The notes under the pieces are model-generated. The model ran no database searches, was not told where the DNA came from, and was given only the letters and a program-made list of their open reading frames with translations. A stretch of 64,000 nt of DNA, from assembly GCA_024697185.1 (NCBI GenBank), contig JAILGB010000029.1:36259-100258 (forward strand). The letters are read 5' to 3'. This DNA comes from Opitutales bacterium (GTDB lineage Bacteria > Verrucomicrobiota > Verrucomicrobiia > Opitutales > UBA953). Position numbers and translations under genes: made by a program. Of the stretch, positions 1-9,184 are shown in pieces (the first letter of the stretch is position 1; every line of letters starts with the position of its first letter).

Positions 1-635
1 TTGTTGACCGCGATGCGGACGCCCTGAAATGTTTTTGTGGCGGGATGGATTTTGGAGCCGGGCTTCCGTCCGATTGTTTTTTCGATCAAGGCTGCAAATG
101 TTGCGGTAGAACCGAGGATCCCGCTGCCGCGCGCCCCGACAATCGCATCGACGACCTGCCGCCAGCGAGGTTCTTCGCCAAAATCCCTGACCGCCTCGAC
201 AAGAAGGGAATGCTCCGCAGACTCGAGAAAGTCCGCAGCGGATATCCCGTTGCGAGGATCCATTCTCATGTCTGTCGGAGCATTTTTGCGGAACGAAAAT
301 CCGCGATTCTCATCATCTAACTGAAAAGAGGAGACGCCGATGTCCATCAAAATCCCGGCAAACGGCGCTCCGGGAACTTCGTCAAGCCGGGAAAATTTAA
401 AGTTGTAAAAATGAAACGCGTCGCCGAAGTCCCGTTTAAAAGCTTCAGCTCTCACTGCGGCTTCCGGATCGCGGTCGAGCGCGGACAATTGCGTTCCCGC
501 AGGAGCGCGATTGAGAATCTCCCGAGAATGACCGCCGCCGCCAAAGGTGCAATCCAAAAAGTGTCCGCCACGCTCCGGCGCTAAAACAGCCAGCGTTTCC
601 TCAAACAAGACAGGGATGTGGACGGAAGAGCTCAC
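1..635 (-). CDS. rsmH: 16S rRNA (cytosine(1402)-N(4))-methyltransferase RsmH, 3' end truncated by window
   Basis: Minus-strand translation from GTG at 635: SSSVHIPVLFEETLAVLAPERGGHFLDCTFGGGGHSREIL...ILMDIGVSSFQLDDENRGFSFR; typical RsmH motifs; adjacent to mraZ. Confidence 0.93.
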   Translation of the reverse strand, partial: MSSSVHIPVLFEETLAVLAPERGGHFLDCTFGGGGHSREILNRAPAGTQLSALDRDPEAAVRAEAFKRDFGDAFHFYNFKFSRLDEVPGAPFAGILMDIGVSSFQLDDENRGFSFRKNAPTDMRMDPRNGISAADFLESAEHSLLVEAVRDFGEEPRWRQVVDAIVGARGSGILGSTATFAALIEKTIGRKPGSKIHPATKTFQGVRIAVN

Positions 636-638
636 AAT

Positions 639-723
639 TGTGAACAAGTGAAAAAGTGTGTGAAAAAGTTTTTACGTTGTGAATAAGTGCAAAACTTTGT
701 GAAAAAGTGTGATTTTATTCACA
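639..723. promoter_or_regulatory. Cluster of DnaA-box-like nonamers (TTWTNCACA) in mraZ-rsmH intergenic region
   Basis: TGTGAACAA 639-647, TGTGAAAAA 659-667, TGTGAATAA 678-686, TGTGAAAAA 698-706, TTATTCACA 715-723; about 20 bp spacing. Confidence 0.45.
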
Positions 724-728
724 CGAGC

Positions 729-1184
729 TTAGAGACCGAGGTCTTTTAGCGCGGCAAAGGTGTCTGCCAGATTGAGAGCTTGAGCCTGGGAGGCGGCTTC
801 GTAATTTTTGGGGTTCCAGATGTGAAATTTTGTAAATCCGCCTACGAGGACGGTTTCTTCGCTTTTGATTTTTGCATGGGCGAGCAGTCGGGGGTCGAGG
901 TTGATGCGTCCGGCTTTGTCGCAGGTGACTTTGATTGCCAGACTGGCCAAGCGTTGCAAGGCTGCCGATTTGCGCGGATCTCCGAGGGTCGGAGTTTTTG
1001 CCGCTTCGAGCAGGCGTCGGATGCCGTCAGGAGGTAAAACCGTAATACTGCCGTTGGGATCGGGAATCGCCAAGAACGAAATACCGTCGCCAAAACGCCA
1101 GTCGCTCGGGATCGTAAGACGGTTCTTACTATCGAGCTTGTGACGATATTCGCCGACAAAATATTGTTGTTCTTCCTGATTCAT
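729..1184 (-). CDS. mraZ: Transcriptional regulator MraZ
   Basis: MNQEEQQYFVGEYRHKLDSKNRLTIPSDW...; upstream of rsmH. Confidence 0.95.
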   Translation of the reverse strand: MNQEEQQYFVGEYRHKLDSKNRLTIPSDWRFGDGISFLAIPDPNGSITVLPPDGIRRLLEAAKTPTLGDPRKSAALQRLASLAIKVTCDKAGRINLDPRLLAHAKIKSEETVLVGGFTKFHIWNPKNYEAASQAQALNLADTFAALKDLGL

Positions 1185-1205
1185 GCTTTAAAGCGATGGA
1201 TTTTG

Positions 1206-1241
1206 TCCCATCTGAAAAACATTTTGCCCCACTTTGCCCCA
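1206..1241 (-). promoter_or_regulatory. Putative MraZ operator (TGGGN direct repeats)
   Basis: Minus strand TGGGGCAAAGTGGGGCAAAATGTTTTTCAGATGGGACAAAA just upstream of mraZ start; repeats offset by 10 and 21 bp. Confidence 0.7.
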
Positions 1242-1352
1242 CTTGTCAATATTTTTGCGACATTTTTATTTTTTTGACATTCAATCTTGGGTGGAATCGC
1301 TTTCGGGCTTATGAATTGAGAATTGCGCTTGCCACTTTTATAATTAGTTAAT

Positions 1353-2111
1353 ATGGAAAATAAAGATTTGTCTGCGCGGCCGGTGATTGAGTTGATTGAC
1401 GCGCGCAAGATTTATCGTATGGGCGACGAGGATGTCCGCGCGCTCGATGGTGTTTCGTTAAAAATTAATTCGGGTGAGTTTATTGCGATTTTGGGGCCTT
1501 CGGGCAGCGGGAAATCGACGATGATGCACATGATGGGTTTTATGGACACTTTGAGTTCGGGAACGATGATTTTTGAAGGGACCGATGTTTCGCATATCGG
1601 TGCGAGTCGTCGCGCCTGGTATCGTGCGCATCGTATCGGATTTATTTTTCAGGCCTTCAATCTTTTGCCGCGCCTGACGGTTTTGGAAAATGTGATGTTG
1701 CCGCTGACTTATGCCAGGACAGCCCGCCGTGAGGCGGAGCGGCGTGCCCGCGAGGCTTTGGAGCGCGTCGCCTTGTCGCACCGTGTGGACCATTTGCCGT
1801 CACAACTTTCCGGTGGTGAACGCCAGCGTGTGGCGACGGCGCGGGCGATTGTCAACAGTCCCGGGATTTTGCTCGCGGACGAGCCGACTGGCAATCTTGA
1901 CAGCAAAAATGTCAAGCGAACGCTTGATCTGCTTTGCTCGCTGCGCGATTCGGGCTTGCCGGTGCTCATGGTGACGCACGATCTCGAAGTCGCAAAATTT
2001 GCAGATCGCGTTGTCGAAATGCGCGACGGACAGGTGCTCCGCGATTACCGCCAGCAGAGTTGCCGCCATTTTACGGGAACGGGAAATTTGGGGGATTTGA
2101 AAAATGTATAG
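1353..2111 (+). CDS. ABC transporter ATP-binding protein (MacB/LolD type)
   Basis: Walker A GPSGSGKST, signature LSGGERQRVATARAI, LADEPTGNLD. Confidence 0.93.
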   Translation: MENKDLSARPVIELIDARKIYRMGDEDVRALDGVSLKINSGEFIAILGPSGSGKSTMMHMMGFMDTLSSGTMIFEGTDVSHIGASRRAWYRAHRIGFIFQAFNLLPRLTVLENVMLPLTYARTARREAERRAREALERVALSHRVDHLPSQLSGGERQRVATARAIVNSPGILLADEPTGNLDSKNVKRTLDLLCSLRDSGLPVLMVTHDLEVAKFADRVVEMRDGQVLRDYRQQSCRHFTGTGNLGDLKNV

Positions 2112-3369
2112 TGCGTTTTTTAACGGTTTGAGCGAAATCTGGGCGCACAAGATGCGTTCCCTCCTCTCAATGTCCGGTATTATTTTGGGCGTCGCGGCGC
2201 TGGTGGCGATGGTCTCGGTGGTGCAGGGGATGGTCGGACAGTTTCGCGGTTTTATCGAGATGCAGGGCGGGATCGAAAAAATCACAATCAGCACGGAATC
2301 TTTGCCGAAGGAGCAGGAGCATTTGCAGGATTCGGCTCCGGGTTTGCGGGTGGTGGACATTGAGGCGATTCGCAAATTGGCGCCGCTCGCATCGCACATT
2401 TCGCCGGAGATTTCCGTCAGGTGGACAAGCTTTTCCCGCAACGGCAAAGAGTTTAATGCCCGTGTGACGGGAACGATGTCGGATTGGCTCGTCGTCAACA
2501 AACGGACGGTGCAAAAAGGCAGATTTCTTTCTGACGAAGACGAAATATCGCGCGCGAAAGTTTGCGTTTTGGGCACTCTGATCGTCGAGGAGCTTTTCGG
2601 CGAAAACGAAGATCCCATCGGCGAAGCGATCAAAATCGGCGGCGAATGGTACACGGTTGTCGGCGTGCTCAACCAGTATTCGACGGGCACTAACGCAAAC
2701 GCTAAAAATTCCCGTCGCGGTCCGGGCGGTTTTATGAATCGCGGCTGTTATATTCCTTTGCATACGGCGATCAGCAACTATCAGTCCAACGACAAACTGT
2801 CGGCGCTTTATGTCCGCGTGAGCAGCGTCAACGAACTGGATGAGGCTGTCAGTCAGCTGGACGCGGCGCTCTTGCAGTCGCACAACGGATTTCAGGATTT
2901 TTCCGTCTCGACCAACGAGGAAATGCTTGAGGAGTTTAAAAAGACGGAGCAGTCGTTTATGATTTCTTTGGGCGGCGTCGCGCTGATCTCCCTTTTTATC
3001 GGCGGGATCGGGATTATGAATGTGATGTTGGCGGCGATCAACGAGCGTATTCGGGAAATCGGCGTCCGCAAGGCTGTCGGTGCGACTTCCGGCGATATTT
3101 TTATGCAATTTTTGATTGAAACCGTTTTGATCAGCACACTTGGCGGTCTCATTGGTCTGGCGCTTTCTGGCGGGATTATTTCCCTGATCATGCTTGTGAT
3201 GTCTTCGGGCGCCGGCATGACCTCCAATATCGCGTCTTCGATGACGATCGAACCGTCCGTGATGCTTGTCGGTTTTGCTTTTTCGGTGACAATCGGGATC
3301 GTTTCCGGCATTTTTCCGGCATTGCGCGCCGCCCGGCTTGATCCTATCGAAGCACTCAGATACGAATAA
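2104..3369 (+). CDS. ABC transporter permease (MacB/FtsX family)
   Basis: C-terminal IGGIGIMNVMLAAINERIREIGVRKAVGAT...FPALRAARLDPIEALRYE. Confidence 0.93.
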   Translation: MYSAFFNGLSEIWAHKMRSLLSMSGIILGVAALVAMVSVVQGMVGQFRGFIEMQGGIEKITISTESLPKEQEHLQDSAPGLRVVDIEAIRKLAPLASHISPEISVRWTSFSRNGKEFNARVTGTMSDWLVVNKRTVQKGRFLSDEDEISRAKVCVLGTLIVEELFGENEDPIGEAIKIGGEWYTVVGVLNQYSTGTNANAKNSRRGPGGFMNRGCYIPLHTAISNYQSNDKLSALYVRVSSVNELDEAVSQLDAALLQSHNGFQDFSVSTNEEMLEEFKKTEQSFMISLGGVALISLFIGGIGIMNVMLAAINERIREIGVRKAVGATSGDIFMQFLIETVLISTLGGLIGLALSGGIISLIMLVMSSGAGMTSNIASSMTIEPSVMLVGFAFSVTIGIVSGIFPALRAARLDPIEALRYE

Positions 3370-4142
3370 TGAAAGGCAAGTATGAAAATCTCATTCCCGC
3401 GGGAATGACGCGTTATCGTTGCATCGTCGAATACGACGGAAGCGATTTTCACGGCTGGCAAAGTCAGGTTTGCGGGAACGCCGTCCAAGATCATCTCGAG
3501 CGCCGGCTCAAAGAGATTACGCGCGAAACAGTCCGGATTCACGGGAGCGGGCGCACCGACAGCGGCGTTCACGCCAAAGGGCAATGTTTTCATTTTGACT
3601 GCCGCTGGCATTATCCGCCGGAAACGCTTTTGCGCGCGCTCAATTCCGGCATTCCCGCGGGCATCGTCGTGCGCAAGGCCGCATTTGCAAAAGACGGTTT
3701 TCACGCGCGTTTTTCGGCGCGCGGCAAACGCTATTGCTACAAAATCGTCGAAGGGTATCCGACACCGTTTGAACAGCGTTTTTGCTACGGGATCGCGGGA
3801 ACGCTCGATGTCGAAGCCATGAGCCGTGCGGCAAAAATGCTTTTGGGCAAACATGATTTTTCCGCCTTCGGTGCGACGCACGCCTCCGTGGAGCGCGAAA
3901 ATCCGATTAAGGACTTGCGGCGCTTGGATGTCGTCCGGCGCGGCAAAAAAATCACCGTCACGACAGAGGCGAGCGGTTATCTCTATAAGATGGTGCGCCG
4001 GCTTGTCGGCGGACTGATCAAGGTCGGGCAGGGCAAAATGACGCCGGAAGCGCTGCTCGCCTACCGCGAAGCCCGCGTTTGCGACGCCGTCGTCCCGACA
4101 GCTCCCGCCAGAGGATTGACGATGGAAAAAGTTTTTTATTGA
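3369..4142 (+). CDS. truA: tRNA pseudouridine(38-40) synthase TruA
   Basis: YDGSDFHGWQSQ, GSGRTDSGVHAKGQ motifs; alternative start ATG 3406. Confidence 0.94.
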   Translation: MKGKYENLIPAGMTRYRCIVEYDGSDFHGWQSQVCGNAVQDHLERRLKEITRETVRIHGSGRTDSGVHAKGQCFHFDCRWHYPPETLLRALNSGIPAGIVVRKAAFAKDGFHARFSARGKRYCYKIVEGYPTPFEQRFCYGIAGTLDVEAMSRAAKMLLGKHDFSAFGATHASVERENPIKDLRRLDVVRRGKKITVTTEASGYLYKMVRRLVGGLIKVGQGKMTPEALLAYREARVCDAVVPTAPARGLTMEKVFY

Positions 4143-4197
4143 TCGTTCCCGCAGAAAAATCGTTCCCGAAAAAAATTAAAATTCAAACAGTTCCCCG

Positions 4198-6072
4198 ATG
4201 CCTCTTTTGTCCGTTCGCAATCTTTCTTTACGTTTTAGCGGCCCCGCGCTCTTTGACGATGTCACATTCCAAGTCGAATCCGGCGAGAGGCTTTGTTTGA
4301 TCGGCCGTAACGGCGTCGGGAAAAGTTCCCTGCTGAAAATTATTGTCGGGCAGATGAACGCCGACAGCGGTGAAGTCGCGATCGCCAAAGGTTCCCGCGC
4401 CGCCTATCTTTCGCAAGAAGTGCCGTCCGCTCTCGCGGGAACGGTGCGTGACGTTGTTCTCGCGGGCTTGGGCGAGGTCGGCGAAAAACTCCGCGCCTAT
4501 GAAACTCACGATCTCGAAAAATACACCGAGTCGGACCTCAACGCGATTTTTAACTGGCTTGAGGAAAATCACGCCTGGCATCTGTCGAGCGAAGTCGATG
4601 CGATGATTTCAAAAATCGGCGGGAACGCCCAACTGCCGTTTTCGTCGCTTTCGGCGGGGATGAAGCGTCGAGTCTTGCTCGCGCGGGAACTCGTCGCCAA
4701 GCCGGACATTCTCGTTCTCGACGAGCCTACCAACCATTTGGACATCGACTCGATCGAATGGTTGGAAAACTTTTTGCTCGCCTGGCGCGGGGCGATTTTG
4801 TTCGTAACGCACGATCGCCGTTTTTTGCGTCATGTCGCCACGCGCATTCTCGATCTCGAACGCGGGATCGTCACTTCGTGGGACTGCGACTACGACACTT
4901 ACCTGCAGCGTCGCGAAGCGCTCGACGAATCCATTGCCGCCAACGAAGCGGAGTTTGACAAACTCCTCGCGAGAGAGGAAGCCTGGCTGCGCCAAGGCGT
5001 CAAGGCGCGCCGTTGCCGCAACGAAGGCAGAGTGCGCGAATTGATGCGCCTGCGCGAACTGCGCGCCCGCCGTCGCGAGACGGTCGGCAATGTCCAGGCG
5101 ACCATCAGCGAAGGGACACAATCGGGCGCCAAAGTCCTGAGCGCCGAAAAAATCAGCCATCGCTGGAATGGCGTTCCCGTAATCGAGGATTTTTCGACCG
5201 TCATCATGCGTGGCGATCGCGTCGGCATCATCGGCAAAAACGGCATCGGCAAAACGACCTTGCTCAAAATCCTCCTCGGGCAACTCACCCCGGACAGCGG
5301 CAAGGTCACGGCGGGAACAAATCTGCAAATCGCCTACTTCGACCAGTTGCGTTCCCAACTCAAGGAAGACAAAACATTGATCGAAAATCTCGCGGGAGAC
5401 GGCGGGGATACTGTTGTTGTGGGACATCAGAGCCGCCATGTCATCAGCTATCTCGGCGATTTTCTTTTTAGCCCGGACCGCGCCCGCAGCAAAGTCTCAA
5501 TGCTCAGCGGCGGCGAGAGAAATCGTTTGATGCTCGCAAAAATTTTTCTAAAAACCGCCAACGTTCTCGTGCTCGACGAACCGACAAACGATTTGGATCT
5601 CGAGACGCTAGACCTGCTCGAAGAACTGATCTCAAAGTTCGCGGGAACGGTTTTGCTTGTTTCCCACGATCGCGAATTTTTGGACAATGTGACGAGCTCC
5701 TACATCGTTTTTGAAGGGAACGGGAAACTGCGCGAATTTGTCGGGGATTATGAAAGCTGGAAAAAAGAATACGGCGTTCCCGTAGAAAATCCCGTTCCCG
5801 CCAAAACGCAAAAAGCCGTTCCCGCAGCCAAAAAAGCCGTTCCCGCGGACAAGAAAAAACTCTCCTACAAGGAAACGCACGAATTGGCGGCTTTGCCTGA
5901 TAAAATCGATGCGCTCGAACGCGAACAAAAAACCTTGACGGCGCAAATCGCCGATCCGGAATTTTATCGCGATCCCGCAGCCGTCAAAGCGACAAACGAA
6001 CGTTTGGCACAAATCGAAGAAGATTTGCTCACCCTGATGGACCGTTGGGAAGAACTTGAAAGCAGAAAATAA
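4198..6072 (+). CDS. ABC-F family ATP-binding protein (Uup-like)
   Basis: Two ABC domains (GRNGVGKSSLLK, GKNGIGKTTLLK), no TM domains, C-terminal coiled-coil extension. Confidence 0.92.
   Translation: MPLLSVRNLSLRFSGPALFDDVTFQVESGERLCLIGRNGVGKSSLLKIIVGQMNADSGEVAIAKGSRAAYLSQEVPSALAGTVRDVVLAGLGEVGEKLRAYETHDLEKYTESDLNAIFNWLEENHAWHLSSEVDAMISKIGGNAQLPFSSLSAGMKRRVLLARELVAKPDILVLDEPTNHLDIDSIEWLENFLLAWRGAILFVTHDRRFLRHVATRILDLERGIVTSWDCDYDTYLQRREALDESIAANEAEFDKLLAREEAWLRQGVKARRCRNEGRVRELMRLRELRARRRETVGNVQATISEGTQSGAKVLSAEKISHRWNGVPVIEDFSTVIMRGDRVGIIGKNGIGKTTLLKILLGQLTPDSGKVTAGTNLQIAYFDQLRSQLKEDKTLIENLAGDGGDTVVVGHQSRHVISYLGDFLFSPDRARSKVSMLSGGERNRLMLAKIFLKTANVLVLDEPTNDLDLETLDLLEELISKFAGTVLLVSHDREFLDNVTSSYIVFEGNGKLREFVGDYESWKKEYGVPVENPVPAKTQKAVPAAKKAVPADKKKLSYKETHELAALPDKIDALEREQKTLTAQIADPEFYRDPAAVKATNERLAQIEEDLLTLMDRWEELESRK
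5775..5846 (+). repeat. Cluster of four CGTTCCCG motif copies in ABC-F linker
   Basis: Motif starts at 5775, 5793, 5817, 5838; encodes VPVENPVPAKTQKAVPAAKKAVPADK. Confidence 0.85.
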
Positions 6073-6271
6073 AGCCGCTTTCAAAAGCCTTCACGGAAAG
6101 CCCGCAAGATTTTTTACTTTCGCTTGAAAACCCGGCGAAAGCGCATTTTCGCATTAAAATTTTTGTCGGAACTTTAGCGGGAACGCCAACGGAAAATTTA
6201 TAAATTTTTCAAATAATATTTTTTTTCAAAAAAGTCTTGCGAGTTTTTTTTTTCTCCTCATTATAATTTTA

Positions 6272-6817
6272 ATGAAAAGAAAAATTGACCGTAAGAAAAA
6301 AATGACAAGGAGCGTTCCCGTCTGGGAGCGCAATCTGATTGCGGCATTTGCGGAGCTGGCAAAAATGATCGGGCTGATGCCGGTTGTCGGAGAGGTTGCC
6401 GCCATGATTTATTTTTCTCCTGTGCCGATGTCAAAGGCGATGCTTGAAAAATCCCTGTGCATTTCTCACGGCTCGTCACAAAATGCGATCAATATTTTGC
6501 GTTCCTTCAATGTTTTGACGGTTCATAAAAAATCCTTGCGGGCGGCGGAACACTATTCGATCGACAAATCGCTCCACGAACTTGCGACCTCGGCGATTTA
6601 CGGGATTTATTTACCCTTGCTCGCGGACGCGAACGCCTTGCTTGCAAAATCCCGTGAGCAGGCGGAGGCGCTTGCCGTTCCCGCGGAAAACGGCGTTCCC
6701 GCCAAATCTTCAGAACTCGCCAAGCCTTCGGAAAAGACGCTCGGCAAGATTGACAGCGTTCTCCGCGCCTTGGATTTCGCGCGGGAACAATTGGCGGTTT
6801 TGGCGCCTCACAAATAA
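6272..6817 (+). CDS. GbsR/MarR-like winged-helix transcriptional regulator
   Basis: GEVAAMIYFSPVPMSKAMLEKSLCISHGSSQNAINILRSFNVLTVHKK resembles GbsR-type HTH. Confidence 0.65.
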   Translation: MKRKIDRKKKMTRSVPVWERNLIAAFAELAKMIGLMPVVGEVAAMIYFSPVPMSKAMLEKSLCISHGSSQNAINILRSFNVLTVHKKSLRAAEHYSIDKSLHELATSAIYGIYLPLLADANALLAKSREQAEALAVPAENGVPAKSSELAKPSEKTLGKIDSVLRALDFAREQLAVLAPHK

Positions 6818-6820
6818 TAA

Positions 6821-7852
6821 ATGGAGCCTCCTGTCACAGTTTCGATTATCGTTCCCGTCTATAATGTCGCGGCGTTCATCGGGCGTTGTGTCGAATCTGT
6901 GATCGCGCAAACTTATCCGCATTTGGAGTGTATTTTTGTCGATGACTGCGGGACGGACAATTCGATGGAAATCGTGCGGGAACGACTTGCCGGCTATCGC
7001 GGGAAGATCGATTTTAAAATCATAAGGCACGAGCGGAATCGCGGGCTCTCGGCGGCGCGCAACACGGGAACGGATGTCGCGAGCGGCGAATATGTCTATT
7101 ATCTGGACAGCGACGATCTGATAACGCCGGACTGCATCGAGATCCTCGCGAAACCTTTGCGGGAACACCGTTTTGATTTTGTCCAAGGTGAATACGCCTC
7201 CGGCGGCGACGGCTGCTGTTTTGTCCGATGCAAACTCAATGATTGTCGGATTTTTGGCAGCGAAAAAATCCGTCGGCTTTATATCGCGTCCTCCTGGCCG
7301 ATGATGGCTTGGAACAGGTTGCTGCGACGGGATTTTCTGCTCAAAAACAAAATTTCTTTTGTCGAAGGTTTGCTCCACGAGGACAATGTCTGGTCGTTCG
7401 AACTGGCTTGCGTCGCGGAGAGCGTCGCCATTGTTCGGGCGCCGACTTATCTTTATGTCATCAGGGGAGGCTCGATAATGACGTCGCGTTCCCGCAAAAA
7501 TTTTGATGCCCTGGTGCGCTCAGCCTATATTTTTGAGGAATTCGCGCGGGAACGGAAAATTGAAAATTGTCCGGATGTCTTTAAGTTTTTGATAAACTGG
7601 CGGGAACAGCTTTTTGCGCGGGCTTTTGAATTCGGTTGGGCGACAGCTTGGCAGATTTATAAAAAGGAAGTTCGCGGGAACGGTGTTCCTCTGCGCCGGC
7701 TTTTTTCTCTGCCCTTAAAAACACGTCTTTATGTCTTGCCGCATCGTCTCGTTCCCGCGCCGCTCGGTTTTTGCGTGCGTTGTCTCTCGCAAAAAATGAT
7801 TTTCCTGGCAGGTTTTGCAATCAATCACATTTTCAAAAAGCGGAAACAATAA
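6821..7852 (+). CDS. Family 2 glycosyltransferase
   Basis: VSIIVPVYNVAAFIGRCVESVIAQTYPHLECIFVDDCGTDNS, ARNTGTDVASGEYVYYLDSDD. Confidence 0.93.
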   Translation: MEPPVTVSIIVPVYNVAAFIGRCVESVIAQTYPHLECIFVDDCGTDNSMEIVRERLAGYRGKIDFKIIRHERNRGLSAARNTGTDVASGEYVYYLDSDDLITPDCIEILAKPLREHRFDFVQGEYASGGDGCCFVRCKLNDCRIFGSEKIRRLYIASSWPMMAWNRLLRRDFLLKNKISFVEGLLHEDNVWSFELACVAESVAIVRAPTYLYVIRGGSIMTSRSRKNFDALVRSAYIFEEFARERKIENCPDVFKFLINWREQLFARAFEFGWATAWQIYKKEVRGNGVPLRRLFSLPLKTRLYVLPHRLVPAPLGFCVRCLSQKMIFLAGFAINHIFKKRKQ

Positions 7853-9171
7853 TGGCGATTTCCTCCGATAACAAGCGCATTGCGAAAAAATTTATGAAAA
7901 ATATCTGTAAAATTACGAATGTTTTTATTTCTGAAAATAAAGTTGAAGTAGAATTCGATGTTCAAGGCGAGTGGAAAAAATATTTTATAGGGAACAAATA
8001 TTGGGTAGAATATTCGCAAAATATTTCAGCGGTTCCGAAAGATGTTGCGATTGTTCCATTTATTGCAAATTTTGCGATTCTCGCGTCTATTGTCGATGGA
8101 CGATTTGAACTTGGGGCGATTGACGAGGACTTCGCGAATTGTTTGAAGGAGGTTGCCGGCGGTTTTGAAAAGATGTATCCGATGATGAAATTCAGTAAAG
8201 ATTTTTTTGTCACGGGAACGCGTTTTGTGAAAAATCTGCAGCCTGCGGGAACGAAAAGCGCAACGTTTTTTTCTGGCGGTGTCGATGCATTCAATACGCT
8301 TGTGAATCATGCGGACGAGCATCCTGATTTGCTTACGGTTTGGGGAAGTGATGTAAAATTGACTGATTTCGAAGGCTGGAAAAATGTTTACAGCCACGTC
8401 AAAGAGACAAGCGAAAAATTTGGAACTGATGCGATTGTAATAAAAAGTAATTTTAGACTTTGTATTGATGAGGGGTTATGTAGCAGTCTTGTTTTGTCGA
8501 TGAACGCGAAAGATGCCTGGTGGCACGGATTTCATCACGCGCTTTCTTTGCATGGGCAGGCGGCGCCTCTGGCATTTTTAAACAACTATAAGCAAGTGTA
8601 TTTCGCTTCTACATTTTGTTTTAGGGACTTGGGAAAATATACTTGTGCAAGCGATCCGACGACAGATAATTTTGTAAAATTTTGCGGTTGCAAGATTATT
8701 CATGACGGATTTGAGTTTAATAGGCAGGATAAAGTTCATAACATTGTAAAATTTTCGCGGGAACACAAAATAAAAATTGCGCCGCGTGTTTGCTGGATTT
8801 CGACGGGCGGTAAAAATTGCGGTGTGTGTGAAAAATGCTACAGAACTATTATTGAGTTTGTCGCAGAAGGGGCGGATCCCAATGATTTTGGCTTCGAGTG
8901 GAATAAAGAAGATATTCAAGCATTCAAAAAGGCTGTGAAATACCGATTGTTGATTTTCCCGGAATTTAATTATTGCTATTATGAAGATGCGCAGATTTTG
9001 ATGAAACAGTCTCCGGAAAAATTTTTGGAGGATTACAAATGGTTTTTGGAGCTTGATATTAAAAATTTCAATCATTATCCCGTAAAGTTTATCCGCAAAA
9101 AATTTAGGGATGTTTATACGTTCCCGCGTCGCGCGCTCTTGAAAATTTTGCGAGTTTTAAAATTGAAATAA
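7852..9171 (+). CDS. PP-loop ATPase-like protein of a polysaccharide cluster
   Basis: FFSGGVDAFNTL (PP-loop-like), C-terminal CGVCEKCYRT cysteine cluster; ATG at 7852 overlaps upstream stop. Confidence 0.6.
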   Translation: MAISSDNKRIAKKFMKNICKITNVFISENKVEVEFDVQGEWKKYFIGNKYWVEYSQNISAVPKDVAIVPFIANFAILASIVDGRFELGAIDEDFANCLKEVAGGFEKMYPMMKFSKDFFVTGTRFVKNLQPAGTKSATFFSGGVDAFNTLVNHADEHPDLLTVWGSDVKLTDFEGWKNVYSHVKETSEKFGTDAIVIKSNFRLCIDEGLCSSLVLSMNAKDAWWHGFHHALSLHGQAAPLAFLNNYKQVYFASTFCFRDLGKYTCASDPTTDNFVKFCGCKIIHDGFEFNRQDKVHNIVKFSREHKIKIAPRVCWISTGGKNCGVCEKCYRTIIEFVAEGADPNDFGFEWNKEDIQAFKKAVKYRLLIFPEFNYCYYEDAQILMKQSPEKFLEDYKWFLELDIKNFNHYPVKFIRKKFRDVYTFPRRALLKILRVLKLK

Positions 9172-9184
9172 TCAGCGGGGCATC

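Noticed and set aside
1800-2690. Long antisense ORFs (for example 1800-2690, 25575-27215, 37466-38524, 43140-44432)
   Set aside because: They lie opposite strongly supported genes, have atypical composition (Arg/His/Ser-rich) and no recognisable motifs; expected by-products of codon bias in this genome.
7771-7851. N-terminal extension of the PP-loop ORF (start 7771)
   Set aside because: Overlaps the end of the glycosyltransferase gene; ATG 7852 gives a natural TAATG overlap.
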